A program made the position numbers and the translations under genes. The notes under the pieces are model-generated. The model had not been told where the DNA came from. It was given only the letters and a program-made list of their open reading frames with translations, and did no database searches. Positions 14,439 through 22,645 of a stretch of DNA of 40,006 nucleotides are shown piece by piece. The first letter of the stretch is position 1, and each line of letters opens with the position of its first letter. Source of the stretch: Candidatus Komeilibacteria bacterium S5_K13 (GTDB lineage: Bacteria > Patescibacteriota > Patescibacteriia > UBA1558 > S5-K13); contig JAEHGL010000005.1 in the NCBI GenBank assembly GCA_019248485.1, positions 1 through 40,006 on the forward strand, given 5' to 3'.

Positions 14439-14491
14439 GTTTGTTAAAAAAATGTTAAAATAAATAACATAAAAATAAAAAAATAAAAACA

Positions 14492-14887
14492 ATGAGAGAT
14501 AGAACATTAAATTTTTGGTTTTATATAGTAAATATTTGGACGATTATTTTCATAGGGCTTATAATTGCAGACTTTATAAATCAAAATAGTCTTGGGGAAT
14601 TATTGGATATTTCTGGGTTTATATATATTGGAATACTTGCAATTTATTCTGGCGATAAAGAATTTGATAGATGGAACAAAATTCAAATGAGTAATAGACG
14701 AGGAGAGTTGTATGCAATTATTTGGACAATACTTATAATATCTCTTGTGACTTGGAGCTTTATAATGGAAAAAAATTATAGAATGCCAACTAGTGTTATT
14801 TCTTCCTATACAGCCGTGCTTACAATTTTAGCCATCACTCAAAAATCCAAGAATCTATACAGCTTTAAGAGAAAGAAAAAAAGATAA
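14492..14887 (+). CDS. Hypothetical membrane protein, 131 aa
   Basis: Four hydrophobic segments: NFWFYIVNIWTIIFIGLIIA, ISGFIYIGILAIYSG, ELYAIIWTILIISLVTWSFI, and VISSYTAVLTILAIT. A charged cytoplasmic loop DKEFDRWNKIQMSNRRGE lies between the second and third, and the end is basic (KRKKKR). This small four-helix protein is of a type common in Patescibacteria, with no known function. It is a single-gene unit between two terminators. No Shine-Dalgarno sequence. Confidence 0.8.
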   Translation: MRDRTLNFWFYIVNIWTIIFIGLIIADFINQNSLGELLDISGFIYIGILAIYSGDKEFDRWNKIQMSNRRGELYAIIWTILIISLVTWSFIMEKNYRMPTSVISSYTAVLTILAITQKSKNLYSFKRKKKR

Positions 14888-14901
14888 ATTAACTTTTTTA
14901 A

Positions 14902-14931
14902 AAAATCTCACATTTTTGTGAGATTTTTTTA
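14902..14931 (+). terminator. Rho-independent terminator
   Basis: Perfect 10-bp stem AAAATCTCAC (14902-14911) / GTGAGATTTT (14918-14927) with an ATTTTT loop, T-run to 14930. Confidence 0.9.
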
Positions 14932-15046
14932 AAGTATAGAAAATAAATAAATAAAATAATAAGAAAAATGAATTGAATAATCAATAAGGCGGATTGAATA
15001 ATCCGTTGACAAGTAATAAAAAGTGTGCTAATTTACTATATTAACT

Positions 15047-15075
15047 TTGATTTTATGTTACAATAAGAATATAAA
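15047..15075 (+). promoter_or_regulatory. Probable promoter of the DUF4012/Wzz-like operon
   Basis: TTGATT (15047-15052), 17-bp spacer, TATAAA (15070-15075), 24 bp before the ATG. A second candidate, TTGACA at 15006-15011 with TAATTT 17 bp later, lies just upstream; both could be used. Confidence 0.6.
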
Positions 15076-15099
15076 GAACAATAAATAAAAAAACATAAT

Positions 15100-16968
15100 A
15101 TGTTGAAAAAAACAAAAATAATAATACTTATTATAGTAGTTATTTGTATAATTTATACAGTCTGGGTTATTTTAGTGCCGATAAAAAACATATTAACTCT
15201 TTCCAATGAAAGCTATGCTATTGCACAGAAAATAAATAAGGATATAGATAGAGATGATTTCGTAGCTCTAAACAAAGATATTTATAGCATTAAAGAACGA
15301 GTCGCATTAATAAAAAATAATCTATATTTTTTTGTATTTGTAAAAATTATCCCTCCTCTTGGAGATAAATATGAGAAAACAATGCAATCTATAAATGATA
15401 TTGAAATTATATGTAATAGCGCTAACAAGATATTTGAATCTTCAAGAGATATTGGAAAAATGGACAAAAATAGTATATTAATAAGTTTTTTGAATAATCC
15501 TGAAGAATATAGAAAAATAAGCAAGCACTTTAATGACTTATCTTCAAATATTTATGAATTTAGTAATATTATACATTTAGATAACAGTGAATTTGTCCAA
15601 AACATAAATTTGATTGCAAAAATTCTCAAAGTTACCGAGCCAATATCATCAAACATATTGGATATTATAGGTCAAAATGGAGAAAGAAGATATTTATTAT
15701 TATTTCAAAATAACACAGAACTACGTGCTACTGGTGGATTTATTGGAACATATGGAATTCTTAGCGTAGAAAAAGGCAAAATAAAAAAAATATATATAGA
15801 TGACATATATCATCTTGATGTCCAATCAATAGGAAAGCTCAATAATTCTGTTCCTGAGCCCATAAAAAAATACTTGAAAACAGAGGAGTGGTATATGAGG
15901 GATTGTAATTGGCAAATTGCATTTGCTGACTCAGCGCGCGATTGTCTAAATATTTATGAACTTGAAAGAAAAAATTTAGATAATAAAAATCCAGATAATT
16001 TAGATATTTATAACAATAATCAAGGAAATATAGATGGTGTAATAGCGCTTAATCCAGATCTTGTTGGAGAGGCACTAAAGATAATTGGAGATCAAGAAAT
16101 AAGTGGAATTATTTTTGAAGGACAAAACTTTACAGATGACTTACAAAAAGCAGTGGAGCTTTATTATAAAGAAAGAGGAGTAAGTCAGTGGGATAGAAAA
16201 AATATAATAAAAGATCTTGCTAAAAGCATATTAGAAGACCTAAAAAAATCTAGTACTTATGAATATGGAAAGATGACTGATCTAGTAATAGAAAAATTAG
16301 AAAATAAAGACATTATTTTATATAGCAAAAATCCAGAAATACAAAACAAATTAAGCAATGCTGGTTGGACTGGAGACGTAGTGAAGTCAGACAATGATTA
16401 CATAATGCTTGTAGATAGTAATCTGGCCAGTTTTAAATCTGATCAATTTATAGACAGAACCGTAAATTACGAACTTTCAAAAGATAAAAATAATAGCTTG
16501 ATGGCAAAGGTTTCAATTACATACAAGCATAACGGAGGTTTTTCATGGAACTCAACAAAGTATAGAGACTATGTGAGGTTGCTCGTGCCACTCGGTTCCG
16601 AATTTATAAACATAAGTGGATTTACAAATGAAGAAAACAATGATCAAATAATCCTTGACAAATCTGAAATGTATGGTAAGGTATCATATGGTTCGTTTAT
16701 TACTGTAGAACCAAAAGCTTCAAAAACCCTTATTTTTGAGTATAAATTGCCAGATTATGTGAAGAATCAAATTAATGAAAAGCAATATAAGTTGTATATT
16801 CAAAAGCAATCTGGGGTAAAAAACTTAAATTATATAATTAGCGCTAATTTTAATGAGGACTTTAGAAAGCTAAAGATAAACACAGATTCAATACTGAATA
16901 ATAATATTTTTTCTGTAACAGGAAAAAAAACAATAATAAAAGACACTTTAATAGAGATGACTTGGTAA
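15100..16968 (+). CDS. DUF4012 domain membrane protein
   Basis: A 622-aa protein with an N-terminal membrane anchor (IIILIIVVICIIYTVWVILV, residues 7-26) and a large outside domain. The signature LLLFQNNTELRATGGFIGTY (about 199-218) and the following YDDIYHLD-type segment are typical of DUF4012. This family is found in Actinobacteria and Patescibacteria in capsule or exopolysaccharide regions and is thought to act in surface-polymer assembly. The reaction is unknown. The later part (VNYELSKDKNNSLMAKVSIT, about 465-485, and the C-terminus) is beta-rich. It is followed after 6 bp by a Wzz-like protein, which supports a role in cell-surface polysaccharide. Confidence 0.88.
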   Translation: MLKKTKIIILIIVVICIIYTVWVILVPIKNILTLSNESYAIAQKINKDIDRDDFVALNKDIYSIKERVALIKNNLYFFVFVKIIPPLGDKYEKTMQSINDIEIICNSANKIFESSRDIGKMDKNSILISFLNNPEEYRKISKHFNDLSSNIYEFSNIIHLDNSEFVQNINLIAKILKVTEPISSNILDIIGQNGERRYLLLFQNNTELRATGGFIGTYGILSVEKGKIKKIYIDDIYHLDVQSIGKLNNSVPEPIKKYLKTEEWYMRDCNWQIAFADSARDCLNIYELERKNLDNKNPDNLDIYNNNQGNIDGVIALNPDLVGEALKIIGDQEISGIIFEGQNFTDDLQKAVELYYKERGVSQWDRKNIIKDLAKSILEDLKKSSTYEYGKMTDLVIEKLENKDIILYSKNPEIQNKLSNAGWTGDVVKSDNDYIMLVDSNLASFKSDQFIDRTVNYELSKDKNNSLMAKVSITYKHNGGFSWNSTKYRDYVRLLVPLGSEFINISGFTNEENNDQIILDKSEMYGKVSYGSFITVEPKASKTLIFEYKLPDYVKNQINEKQYKLYIQKQSGVKNLNYIISANFNEDFRKLKINTDSILNNNIFSVTGKKTIIKDTLIEMTW

Positions 16969-16974
16969 AATAAT

Positions 16975-17847
16975 ATGAATATAACAAAATCAGAAAACTT
17001 AATAGATAAAATGATAGAAAATAAATATTTTGTTATATTTGTTGTTGCTATTTTTCTTGTAATATCAATGATTCTTACAAGTTTTCAAAAAAGAGAATAT
17101 TCTTCTATGGCAAGAGTTTTGGTTATTCAAGATCAGGAGCAAAAAATTGATGCATACATTGCTTCAAAAGCATCTGAGAGTGTTGCAAAAAATCTTAAAA
17201 AATCCCTTACAAGTTCTTCTTTTAGAAACAAAGTATTAGAAAACTTTTCAGATGCAAATATCAACTTGTCTAATGTAAGTGAAAAAGCTAGAAGAAAAGA
17301 ATGGATTCAAACTGTAAATGCTAAGCTTATACCAAATAATTCTATATTAGAAATTACAACGTATAATCAGTCTCCTGTTTTTTCTGAAAAATTATTAAAC
17401 AACGTTTTACTTACATTGCTTGAAAATCACAAATCATATCATGGTGGAGGCGATTCAATAAATTTACAGATAATTGATTATCCACTTACCTCAAGATATC
17501 CCGTAAAACCAGATTGGCTATTAAATTTAGTATTAAGTATTATTTTGGGAATATTTTTTAGTGCAAGTATTATCAGTTTTTTTCCAAACAAAATATATTC
17601 GTTTAATTCTCTATTTGATAAAAAATCAAAAAAATTAAAAGGCACTATAGAGGCAAAAAAGATTTTTGAAAACATAAATTCTGATACAAGAACCGAAGAA
17701 ACAGAGTCTTCACAAATAAAAAACTTGAATATCTATGAAAATTTATCAAACGATGTTGAACTAGGTGAAAAAGAAAATATCGATATTGTTTATGAAATGA
17801 AAAACAAGGTTCTAGATAGTGATCATTACTTAAGAAAAAAAGAATAA
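16975..17847 (+). CDS. Wzz-like polysaccharide chain-length/co-polymerase protein
   Basis: A 290-aa protein with the layout of Wzz/YveK proteins: N-terminal membrane helix (YFVIFVVAIFLVISMILTSF, about 18-37), an outer alpha/beta domain starting REYSSMARVLVIQDQ, then the pre-membrane proline motif YPLTSRYPVKPDWLLNLVLS and a second membrane helix (about 180-203). The cytoplasmic tail of about 85 residues is charged and has no Walker motif, so there is no fused tyrosine kinase. Wzz proteins set the length of O-antigen or capsule chains. It is 6 bp after the DUF4012 gene and probably in one operon. Moderately confident in the family, less in the substrate. Confidence 0.8.
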   Translation: MNITKSENLIDKMIENKYFVIFVVAIFLVISMILTSFQKREYSSMARVLVIQDQEQKIDAYIASKASESVAKNLKKSLTSSSFRNKVLENFSDANINLSNVSEKARRKEWIQTVNAKLIPNNSILEITTYNQSPVFSEKLLNNVLLTLLENHKSYHGGGDSINLQIIDYPLTSRYPVKPDWLLNLVLSIILGIFFSASIISFFPNKIYSFNSLFDKKSKKLKGTIEAKKIFENINSDTRTEETESSQIKNLNIYENLSNDVELGEKENIDIVYEMKNKVLDSDHYLRKKE

Positions 17848-17937
17848 TTTTTCGTCAGATTTGAAGTATATTGAATTTGCCGAAAAAGCAAAAAAATAAA
17901 AAAAGCAAATTAAAATAAATTATCTGGGAGGATAATC

Positions 17938-19554
17938 ATGAAAAGATTCTTTTTCGTTTTCGTTGGACTGTTCATGTTCTCGCTCATAAATGCAAGTTAT
18001 TCAGGCTATGTATATATGGGTGTTTTTCCATGGAGCACGATGAATGGAGATCCAAACATCATTAGTGGATTTGAAGAGAATGCCTGGTATGCTAAAGAGC
18101 AGAAAGACATCTCAGACATTTCGTTTCCAAGAATACAAAAAAAGTATACGGGCGGAAATGTTGATTACGTAACAGTTCCGTTTGATACTCTACTCAAAGA
18201 TGCAATAATGTACTATGGAAATGAAGGTGGATTTCCAAAAAGTTGGTATGGTGATATTAAAGTGGCAATAACCACTGTGAAAGATGCTAATAAAAAAGTA
18301 GTCAAAACGGACAAAAAGGGAATCCCCATCTACTGTAAAGTAGTTACGGACACTTTGCTGTACGAAGAAGATCCTCAGACAATTGAAAATTTTATCAAAG
18401 AAAGAGGACTGTCTTCTTATCTCCAAGCAAAAGACTATGATCTGGAGTATCAGTTTCTGTTCTTCAAGAATGGAAATGCGGGACTACCGCAGTGCAACAA
18501 CTTCATAATCCTTAAAAAACTTATTTTGAGGCAAGTGAAGATCATTGCGCCTCCTCCAGTATTATTACCGCCTCCAGTTATATCTCAAGTTCCCAAGAAA
18601 ATAATCCCACTGAAACCATTAGTTGTGACACCTACAATAGTAAATGCTACTACAAGTGATATTGAATATGATGTGTGGGTAAACACATCAGGAACTCTGT
18701 TAAAAGATCCTCCGCCAACCTCAGTCTTTAGTGACGGTTCTACTGTATACAACATCACAAGAAATTATGATGCCAGAAAAGCATTTGATGGTATCGGCGG
18801 AGCTAAGGTGACTATGAGTGTTAATGAAGATTGGCAAGTGAGCGGTGAAATCGGTGGTGGAGTTCTTGATGGAGCTGGTCAGTTTTATGTCGAAATTCTT
18901 TTTAAAAGAATGCTGGAAATGGAACTAAGTTCTCTTTCTCTGGGCATTGGGCTCAGGGATGATCAATGGCAGTTTTCTTACTGGACTGATGAAATATTTG
19001 ATATTATCAGCCCAACCCAGCACTCAATTAAGAGTACTCAACACTTACCCTGGATTAACTCATTCAGCATTGCTGGTGAGATAAAGCTTTATAGTGAAAG
19101 TGATTATGCTATGATTAAAGGATTTGTTGATCCCAAAGAGTGGAATAATTACATAGCTGTGGAAGCAAAAACTGAGAAACGAGTTTATGGTTATTTGTTG
19201 CTAAATCAACAACACTTTAAACCCTCTAAATTTATTGACACCAGCTCTGTGGTTGAAAAACCAGAAAGGACAAATCTACTTGGAGAGGCTAAGCTCGGTT
19301 TAGAAGTAAAAAAGACCGAAAAAGACAATAGCATTTACTGCTTCGTTGATGGCAGACTTAACCATCAGGAAGTCCAACAGCCTCGGGTTGATAGGCCCTA
19401 TTTATACAAATACATTCGCAGTGACATAGGTCTAGGAATCCAATTCCCAGCCTACACTGAAAATGCCCAATTGATATTAACTTACGTTAACATCAAAGAT
19501 GGAGACTGGAAAAACTACGGTGTATGCCTTCGCTTCATATGGAACATCTTTTAA
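17938..19554 (+). CDS. Exported protein with Pro-rich linker and beta-rich C-terminal domain
   Basis: A 538-aa protein with a signal peptide (MKRFFFVFVGLFMFSLINAS, cut near residue 19). Residues 20-185 form an N-terminal domain. About 190-215 is a proline-rich linker (PPPVLLPPPVISQVPKKIIP). The rest alternates polar and hydrophobic residues in strand-length blocks (VTMSVNEDWQVSGEIGGGVL, SSLSLGIGLRDDQWQFSYW, RSDIGLGIQFPAYTENAQLI) and ends GVCLRFIWNIF with a terminal Phe. That is reminiscent of outer-membrane beta-barrels, yet Patescibacteria are not known to have a classical outer membrane. I do not recognise the family. A GGGAGG ribosome-binding site precedes the ATG. Codon use (CTG, CTC, CGC) differs from neighbours, so transfer is suspected. 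Confidence 0.8.
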   Translation: MKRFFFVFVGLFMFSLINASYSGYVYMGVFPWSTMNGDPNIISGFEENAWYAKEQKDISDISFPRIQKKYTGGNVDYVTVPFDTLLKDAIMYYGNEGGFPKSWYGDIKVAITTVKDANKKVVKTDKKGIPIYCKVVTDTLLYEEDPQTIENFIKERGLSSYLQAKDYDLEYQFLFFKNGNAGLPQCNNFIILKKLILRQVKIIAPPPVLLPPPVISQVPKKIIPLKPLVVTPTIVNATTSDIEYDVWVNTSGTLLKDPPPTSVFSDGSTVYNITRNYDARKAFDGIGGAKVTMSVNEDWQVSGEIGGGVLDGAGQFYVEILFKRMLEMELSSLSLGIGLRDDQWQFSYWTDEIFDIISPTQHSIKSTQHLPWINSFSIAGEIKLYSESDYAMIKGFVDPKEWNNYIAVEAKTEKRVYGYLLLNQQHFKPSKFIDTSSVVEKPERTNLLGEAKLGLEVKKTEKDNSIYCFVDGRLNHQEVQQPRVDRPYLYKYIRSDIGLGIQFPAYTENAQLILTYVNIKDGDWKNYGVCLRFIWNIF

Positions 19555-19574
19555 TAAAACCAAGGAGGTTTAAG

Positions 19575-20654
19575 ATGAAAAAGATTCTAATGTATATATG
19601 TATAATTCTATTGACAACGCTCTTTACGGCATGTGAAGAAAAAATCGCAACTGCGGTTGTCATAAAAGCAAAAAACTTAATAGAGGTTAGACTTCGGACT
19701 AATACAGAAAAGGGCATGGAAAAGATTGGAAACGCTCCAATTGATGCTTTAATCTACTACTCTGGAAATTTAAATGACGCTAATTATGATTCTTTGCGCT
19801 TTGTTGGAACCTGGGGAAATCAAATGATAATCCCTATTAATGCAACGGGTGGAAGGAAGCTCGTCAAGTGCTATTACAAAGTTAATCCAACCGATACACC
19901 TGTGTTTTTCTTGCCAGATCTTGCCGCAAGAGTTGTTCACTCAACAAGGGGCGAGGGCAAAGATACTGTATTTATGGAGCTAAAACATGTTGTTCCAACG
20001 GATACTGTAATAACCGATCCTACAGGATATCAAGCTCATTTTTATTCAGAATTGCGAACTGAGTTTGATATAGCCTATGATCAGTATGGGGCAAATATCA
20101 ATCCGCTTACAGACACAGGATTAATTCTAACAAAAATAGAATACTCCGGTATTCCTGATCCAACCCTGGATTGGGGTGGTGTCAATACGACTCAATACAC
20201 TGAGTTGGGTGTTAATGTAACTCCTAGTGAACAATTATATGCAGTAACATCATATAATGGCCTTAGAGGTGACAGAAGATTGCCCATGACCTATAATACC
20301 GTAACTGGTAAATGGGAATTTGAGTTTATGTACCCTAGAAACGCCGGAATAAACTTCCGCGTGGAAAAGGCAAGTAGTCAGCCCCTATATATGGGAATTA
20401 GACTGATAACAGAACTCGGATCGGTGTCTTGTTGCAATATCCATTATTTTCCGGATTCAAATGGAAATAATGTCTGGATGTTATTTCAAGCATCGTTGGT
20501 CAATGGATTTCCTACAATTCCGTGGCCAAATATTAATCAGCTCATTAATATATTAGAGCTGATAATAAATCCAACGTCAAAAAATATTCCAGTAATACCA
20601 AATCCGGAATTGCAAAATCCGGAATTACAAATCATAATACTTAAAAAGATCTAA
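19575..20654 (+). CDS. Predicted lipoprotein, 359 aa
   Basis: Start at ATG 19575, chosen because AAGGAGG lies 7 bp upstream; longer in-frame starts overlap the previous gene. Residues 1-20 form a lipoprotein signal (MKKILMYICIILLTTLFTAC) with Cys20 as the lipidation site. The mature protein is beta-rich with many Thr, Asn and Gly and no motif known to me. The C-terminus repeats PNPELQNPELQ, matching a short DNA duplication (about 20600-20632). It starts 20 bp after the preceding exported protein and is followed by a third exported protein, so the three form one cassette ending at the 21119-21155 terminator. Function unknown; presumably a surface complex with its neighbours. Confidence 0.82.
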   Translation: MKKILMYICIILLTTLFTACEEKIATAVVIKAKNLIEVRLRTNTEKGMEKIGNAPIDALIYYSGNLNDANYDSLRFVGTWGNQMIIPINATGGRKLVKCYYKVNPTDTPVFFLPDLAARVVHSTRGEGKDTVFMELKHVVPTDTVITDPTGYQAHFYSELRTEFDIAYDQYGANINPLTDTGLILTKIEYSGIPDPTLDWGGVNTTQYTELGVNVTPSEQLYAVTSYNGLRGDRRLPMTYNTVTGKWEFEFMYPRNAGINFRVEKASSQPLYMGIRLITELGSVSCCNIHYFPDSNGNNVWMLFQASLVNGFPTIPWPNINQLINILELIINPTSKNIPVIPNPELQNPELQIIILKKI

Positions 20655-20665
20655 TGGAGGATCAA

Positions 20666-21088
20666 ATGAAGAAAATCGTATTACTCGTCGCTTTACTGCT
20701 GATATTCGTGAGTATCAGCTATGCTGAACCCGTCGTGACTCAAAATGCCGACGGAATTACCTATGACATTAGCTATCAAGTCCCGGATGGCGCATCTTTT
20801 TCCAAGTGCGTCGGCTCAAAATGGATAGCGGATGTCAGCTTGGAACAAATCCCTTTCGAAGAAAACACTCGTCCAACAATCGAGGTCTTCGGAACCAAAG
20901 ACGCCAAGAAAGGTATTGTAGATCTTACAACAGGAAATATGACATTTACGCAAGTTCCTGCAACAATTGCAGGAAAAGTCTGGAACATTGTAATTCGTAC
21001 AAAAGATTACGAGTACTGGACTCATGCGAATCCTGTTACGTACAAAGAAAAGGGTAAAACAAAAACCAAATATGGGTTTACGTTTTAA
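20666..21088 (+). CDS. Small exported protein, 140 aa
   Basis: The ATG at 20666 is chosen over 20654 because GGAGG lies 5-6 bp before it and the signal peptide then starts MKK. Signal peptide MKKIVLLVALLLIFVSISYA, with cleavage before EPVV. The mature domain of about 120 residues looks like a beta-sandwich (DISYQVPDGASFSKCVGSKW, VDLTTGNMTFTQVPATIAGK, VWNIVIRTKDYEYW). No family recognised. GC content and codons (GTC, GCC, CTG) are the most atypical in the window. Third gene of the exported cassette; terminator follows. Confidence 0.8.
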   Translation: MKKIVLLVALLLIFVSISYAEPVVTQNADGITYDISYQVPDGASFSKCVGSKWIADVSLEQIPFEENTRPTIEVFGTKDAKKGIVDLTTGNMTFTQVPATIAGKVWNIVIRTKDYEYWTHANPVTYKEKGKTKTKYGFTF

Positions 21089-21118
21089 CCCAAAATATAA
21101 ATCGCTCATAATGAGCAA

Positions 21119-21155
21119 ATCCCCATCAAGTCAAATGGCTTGGTGGGGTTTTTTT
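21119..21155 (+). terminator. Strong terminator of the exported-protein cassette
   Basis: CCCCATCAAG (21121-21130) / CTTGGTGGGG (21139-21148), one A-G mismatch-free wobble pair, 8-base loop, T7. It lies just before the convergent end of the minus-strand ligase gene. Confidence 0.92.
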
Positions 21156-21168
21156 GTACAAAAATTTT

Positions 21169-22518
21169 TTAATCAGATATTAAATAAGCAATATACACCC
21201 ATACAATCCAAAGAAGTGATGTAGTATCTAATATATTATCAACAGAAGAAATTAAAAATATTATTAGTACCCCAATAAAAGAAATTAGATATTTATAATT
21301 TTTGGTTTGCAAAAACTTTTTAAATATATTCTTAAGTGTTTGAAATATTAAATTAATATATAACAATAGTCCAATAACTCCGAGTTCTATAAGTAGACGA
21401 AAATAGTCATTATGAGCATAGGTACTTTCATAAGCATCTTTGATTTGTTTTTCTCTCAGTGTTTTGTATGAATCAATGCCATAGCCAATAATAGGGGAAT
21501 CATAAACATAGCTAGTCATTTCTTGCCACATCTTGTTTCTCCATTGCCACGAAGAAAGAGTTGTCTCGGATGTCGTAAGACGTCTTACAAATTTTATATC
21601 ATTAAAATCATAATATTTCAAAGGCGTATAGTTAATAATAACAACAAATAAAAATGATATTGTGACGAGTGCTAATATATATTTTGGAAACTGACTCCTT
21701 TTATAAAGAAAGAGCAAAAATAATATCAAAACAGATATTCCCATCCAAACACTTCTTGTAAGAGTAAATAATATAAGCAACAAAAGTATTACTAAATAAA
21801 CAAGTAATAGTTTTTTGTAATCTTTTTTTTGACAATAAATATATTGAATAAAAAACACTACGAAGAAAAAGAACAAATTAAATGCAAATGCATTTGGATG
21901 AGCAAATGTTCCATAAACCCTACTCATATTTTCAGGGCCCACAAATCCACGACTTAAAATTATTTGATAAATTCCAAAAGCGATTGGCAAAATAGAGGAC
22001 AAAAATACTGCCTTGATAAGATTGTTTTTTTTGTTTTTATAAGTAGTAAAATAAAAATAAGACACAAAATATAAAAAATAAATGCCGAGTAACCTTGTGA
22101 GCATCCTAATAGAATCTGAAAAATTAACAGTATATATTAGACTACAACTTGCACTTATCATAAATAATGTCCACGGCAAAAACAAAGGAATCTTTTTCAT
22201 ATTTATTCCTTCTTTTAAAATAATAAATATACACCACAAAATTATCAAAATTCCCAAGATTGAGGAAAAGTTTAACTCTGTAATATTAAGTACGTTAATA
22301 AAAATATTTTCAGTATATACATCAGTTGCTGATCTTATTATAAGAATAAAAAGCATGCCATAATATGGCCTTAGTATAAAGAGAGGAATCAGAAGACATA
22401 TTATAAGAATTCCAAGAGCAGATATAATATCTGTTTTTGTAAAAATAATAAAAAACAATGTTGCAATAAACAACATTCCTTCAAAAAGCACAAAGATGAG
22501 ATTTTTATTTGATTTCAT
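21169..22518 (-). CDS. O-antigen ligase/polymerase-like membrane protein (Wzy_C/RfaL type)
   Basis: A 449-aa protein with about ten to twelve hydrophobic segments. The start is the ATG whose complement is at 22518; a longer frame reaching 22599 would translate the GC-rich palindrome. The large outside loop before the C-terminal helices carries the family's hallmark: SWQWRNKMWQEMTSYVYDSP, then IIGYGIDSYKTLREKQ, then YAHNDYFRLLIELGVIGLLL. The conserved H-N-D/x-Y-x-R-L-L-x-E-x-G-x-x-G pattern is that of O-antigen ligases and polymerases, which move undecaprenyl-linked glycans. It is the only long minus-strand gene here, convergent to the exported cassette and divergent from the glycosyltransferases. 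Ligase and polymerase cannot be told apart by sequence. Confidence 0.88.
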   Translation of the reverse strand: MKSNKNLIFVLFEGMLFIATLFFIIFTKTDIISALGILIICLLIPLFILRPYYGMLFILIIRSATDVYTENIFINVLNITELNFSSILGILIILWCIFIILKEGINMKKIPLFLPWTLFMISASCSLIYTVNFSDSIRMLTRLLGIYFLYFVSYFYFTTYKNKKNNLIKAVFLSSILPIAFGIYQIILSRGFVGPENMSRVYGTFAHPNAFAFNLFFFFVVFFIQYIYCQKKDYKKLLLVYLVILLLLILFTLTRSVWMGISVLILFLLFLYKRSQFPKYILALVTISFLFVVIINYTPLKYYDFNDIKFVRRLTTSETTLSSWQWRNKMWQEMTSYVYDSPIIGYGIDSYKTLREKQIKDAYESTYAHNDYFRLLIELGVIGLLLYINLIFQTLKNIFKKFLQTKNYKYLISFIGVLIIFLISSVDNILDTTSLLWIVWVYIAYLISD

Positions 22519-22566
22519 AATATTTATTCTAATGAAAAAAAAGAGTTTTGTAAATGATTTCAAGCA

Positions 22567-22599
22567 TTGACCCTCAGGGTTGGCGACCCTGAGGGTCAA
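22567..22599. repeat. Perfect 14-bp inverted repeat in the divergent intergenic region
   Basis: TTGACCCTCAGGGT (22567-22580) and its exact reverse complement (22586-22599) around a TGGCG loop. The related core GGTTGGCGACC recurs in altered form near 39873-39890 (in reverse). It is GC-rich within an AT-rich region and lies between the divergent ligase and glycosyltransferase genes. No T-run, so it is not a standard terminator. Confidence 0.85.
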
Positions 22600-22608
22600 T
22601 TTTATTCA

Positions 22609-22635
22609 TTGACAACTTCTTAATTCTGTTATAAT
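22609..22635 (+). promoter_or_regulatory. Promoter of the glycosyltransferase genes
   Basis: TTGACA (22609-22614) followed by TATAAT (22630-22635, spacer 15 bp) or TAATAT (spacer 17 bp), 10 bp before the ATG. The start site would be close to the start codon, so the mRNA may be nearly leaderless. Confidence 0.7.
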
Positions 22636-22645
22636 ATAACATATT

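Noticed and set aside
20816-21118. Minus-strand frame opposite the small exported protein
   Set aside because: No start signals; the plus-strand gene has a signal peptide and a ribosome-binding site.
22519-22599. N-terminal extension of the ligase-like gene to 22599 (minus)
   Set aside because: It would translate the GC-rich palindrome and precede the first membrane helix with an unrelated leader.
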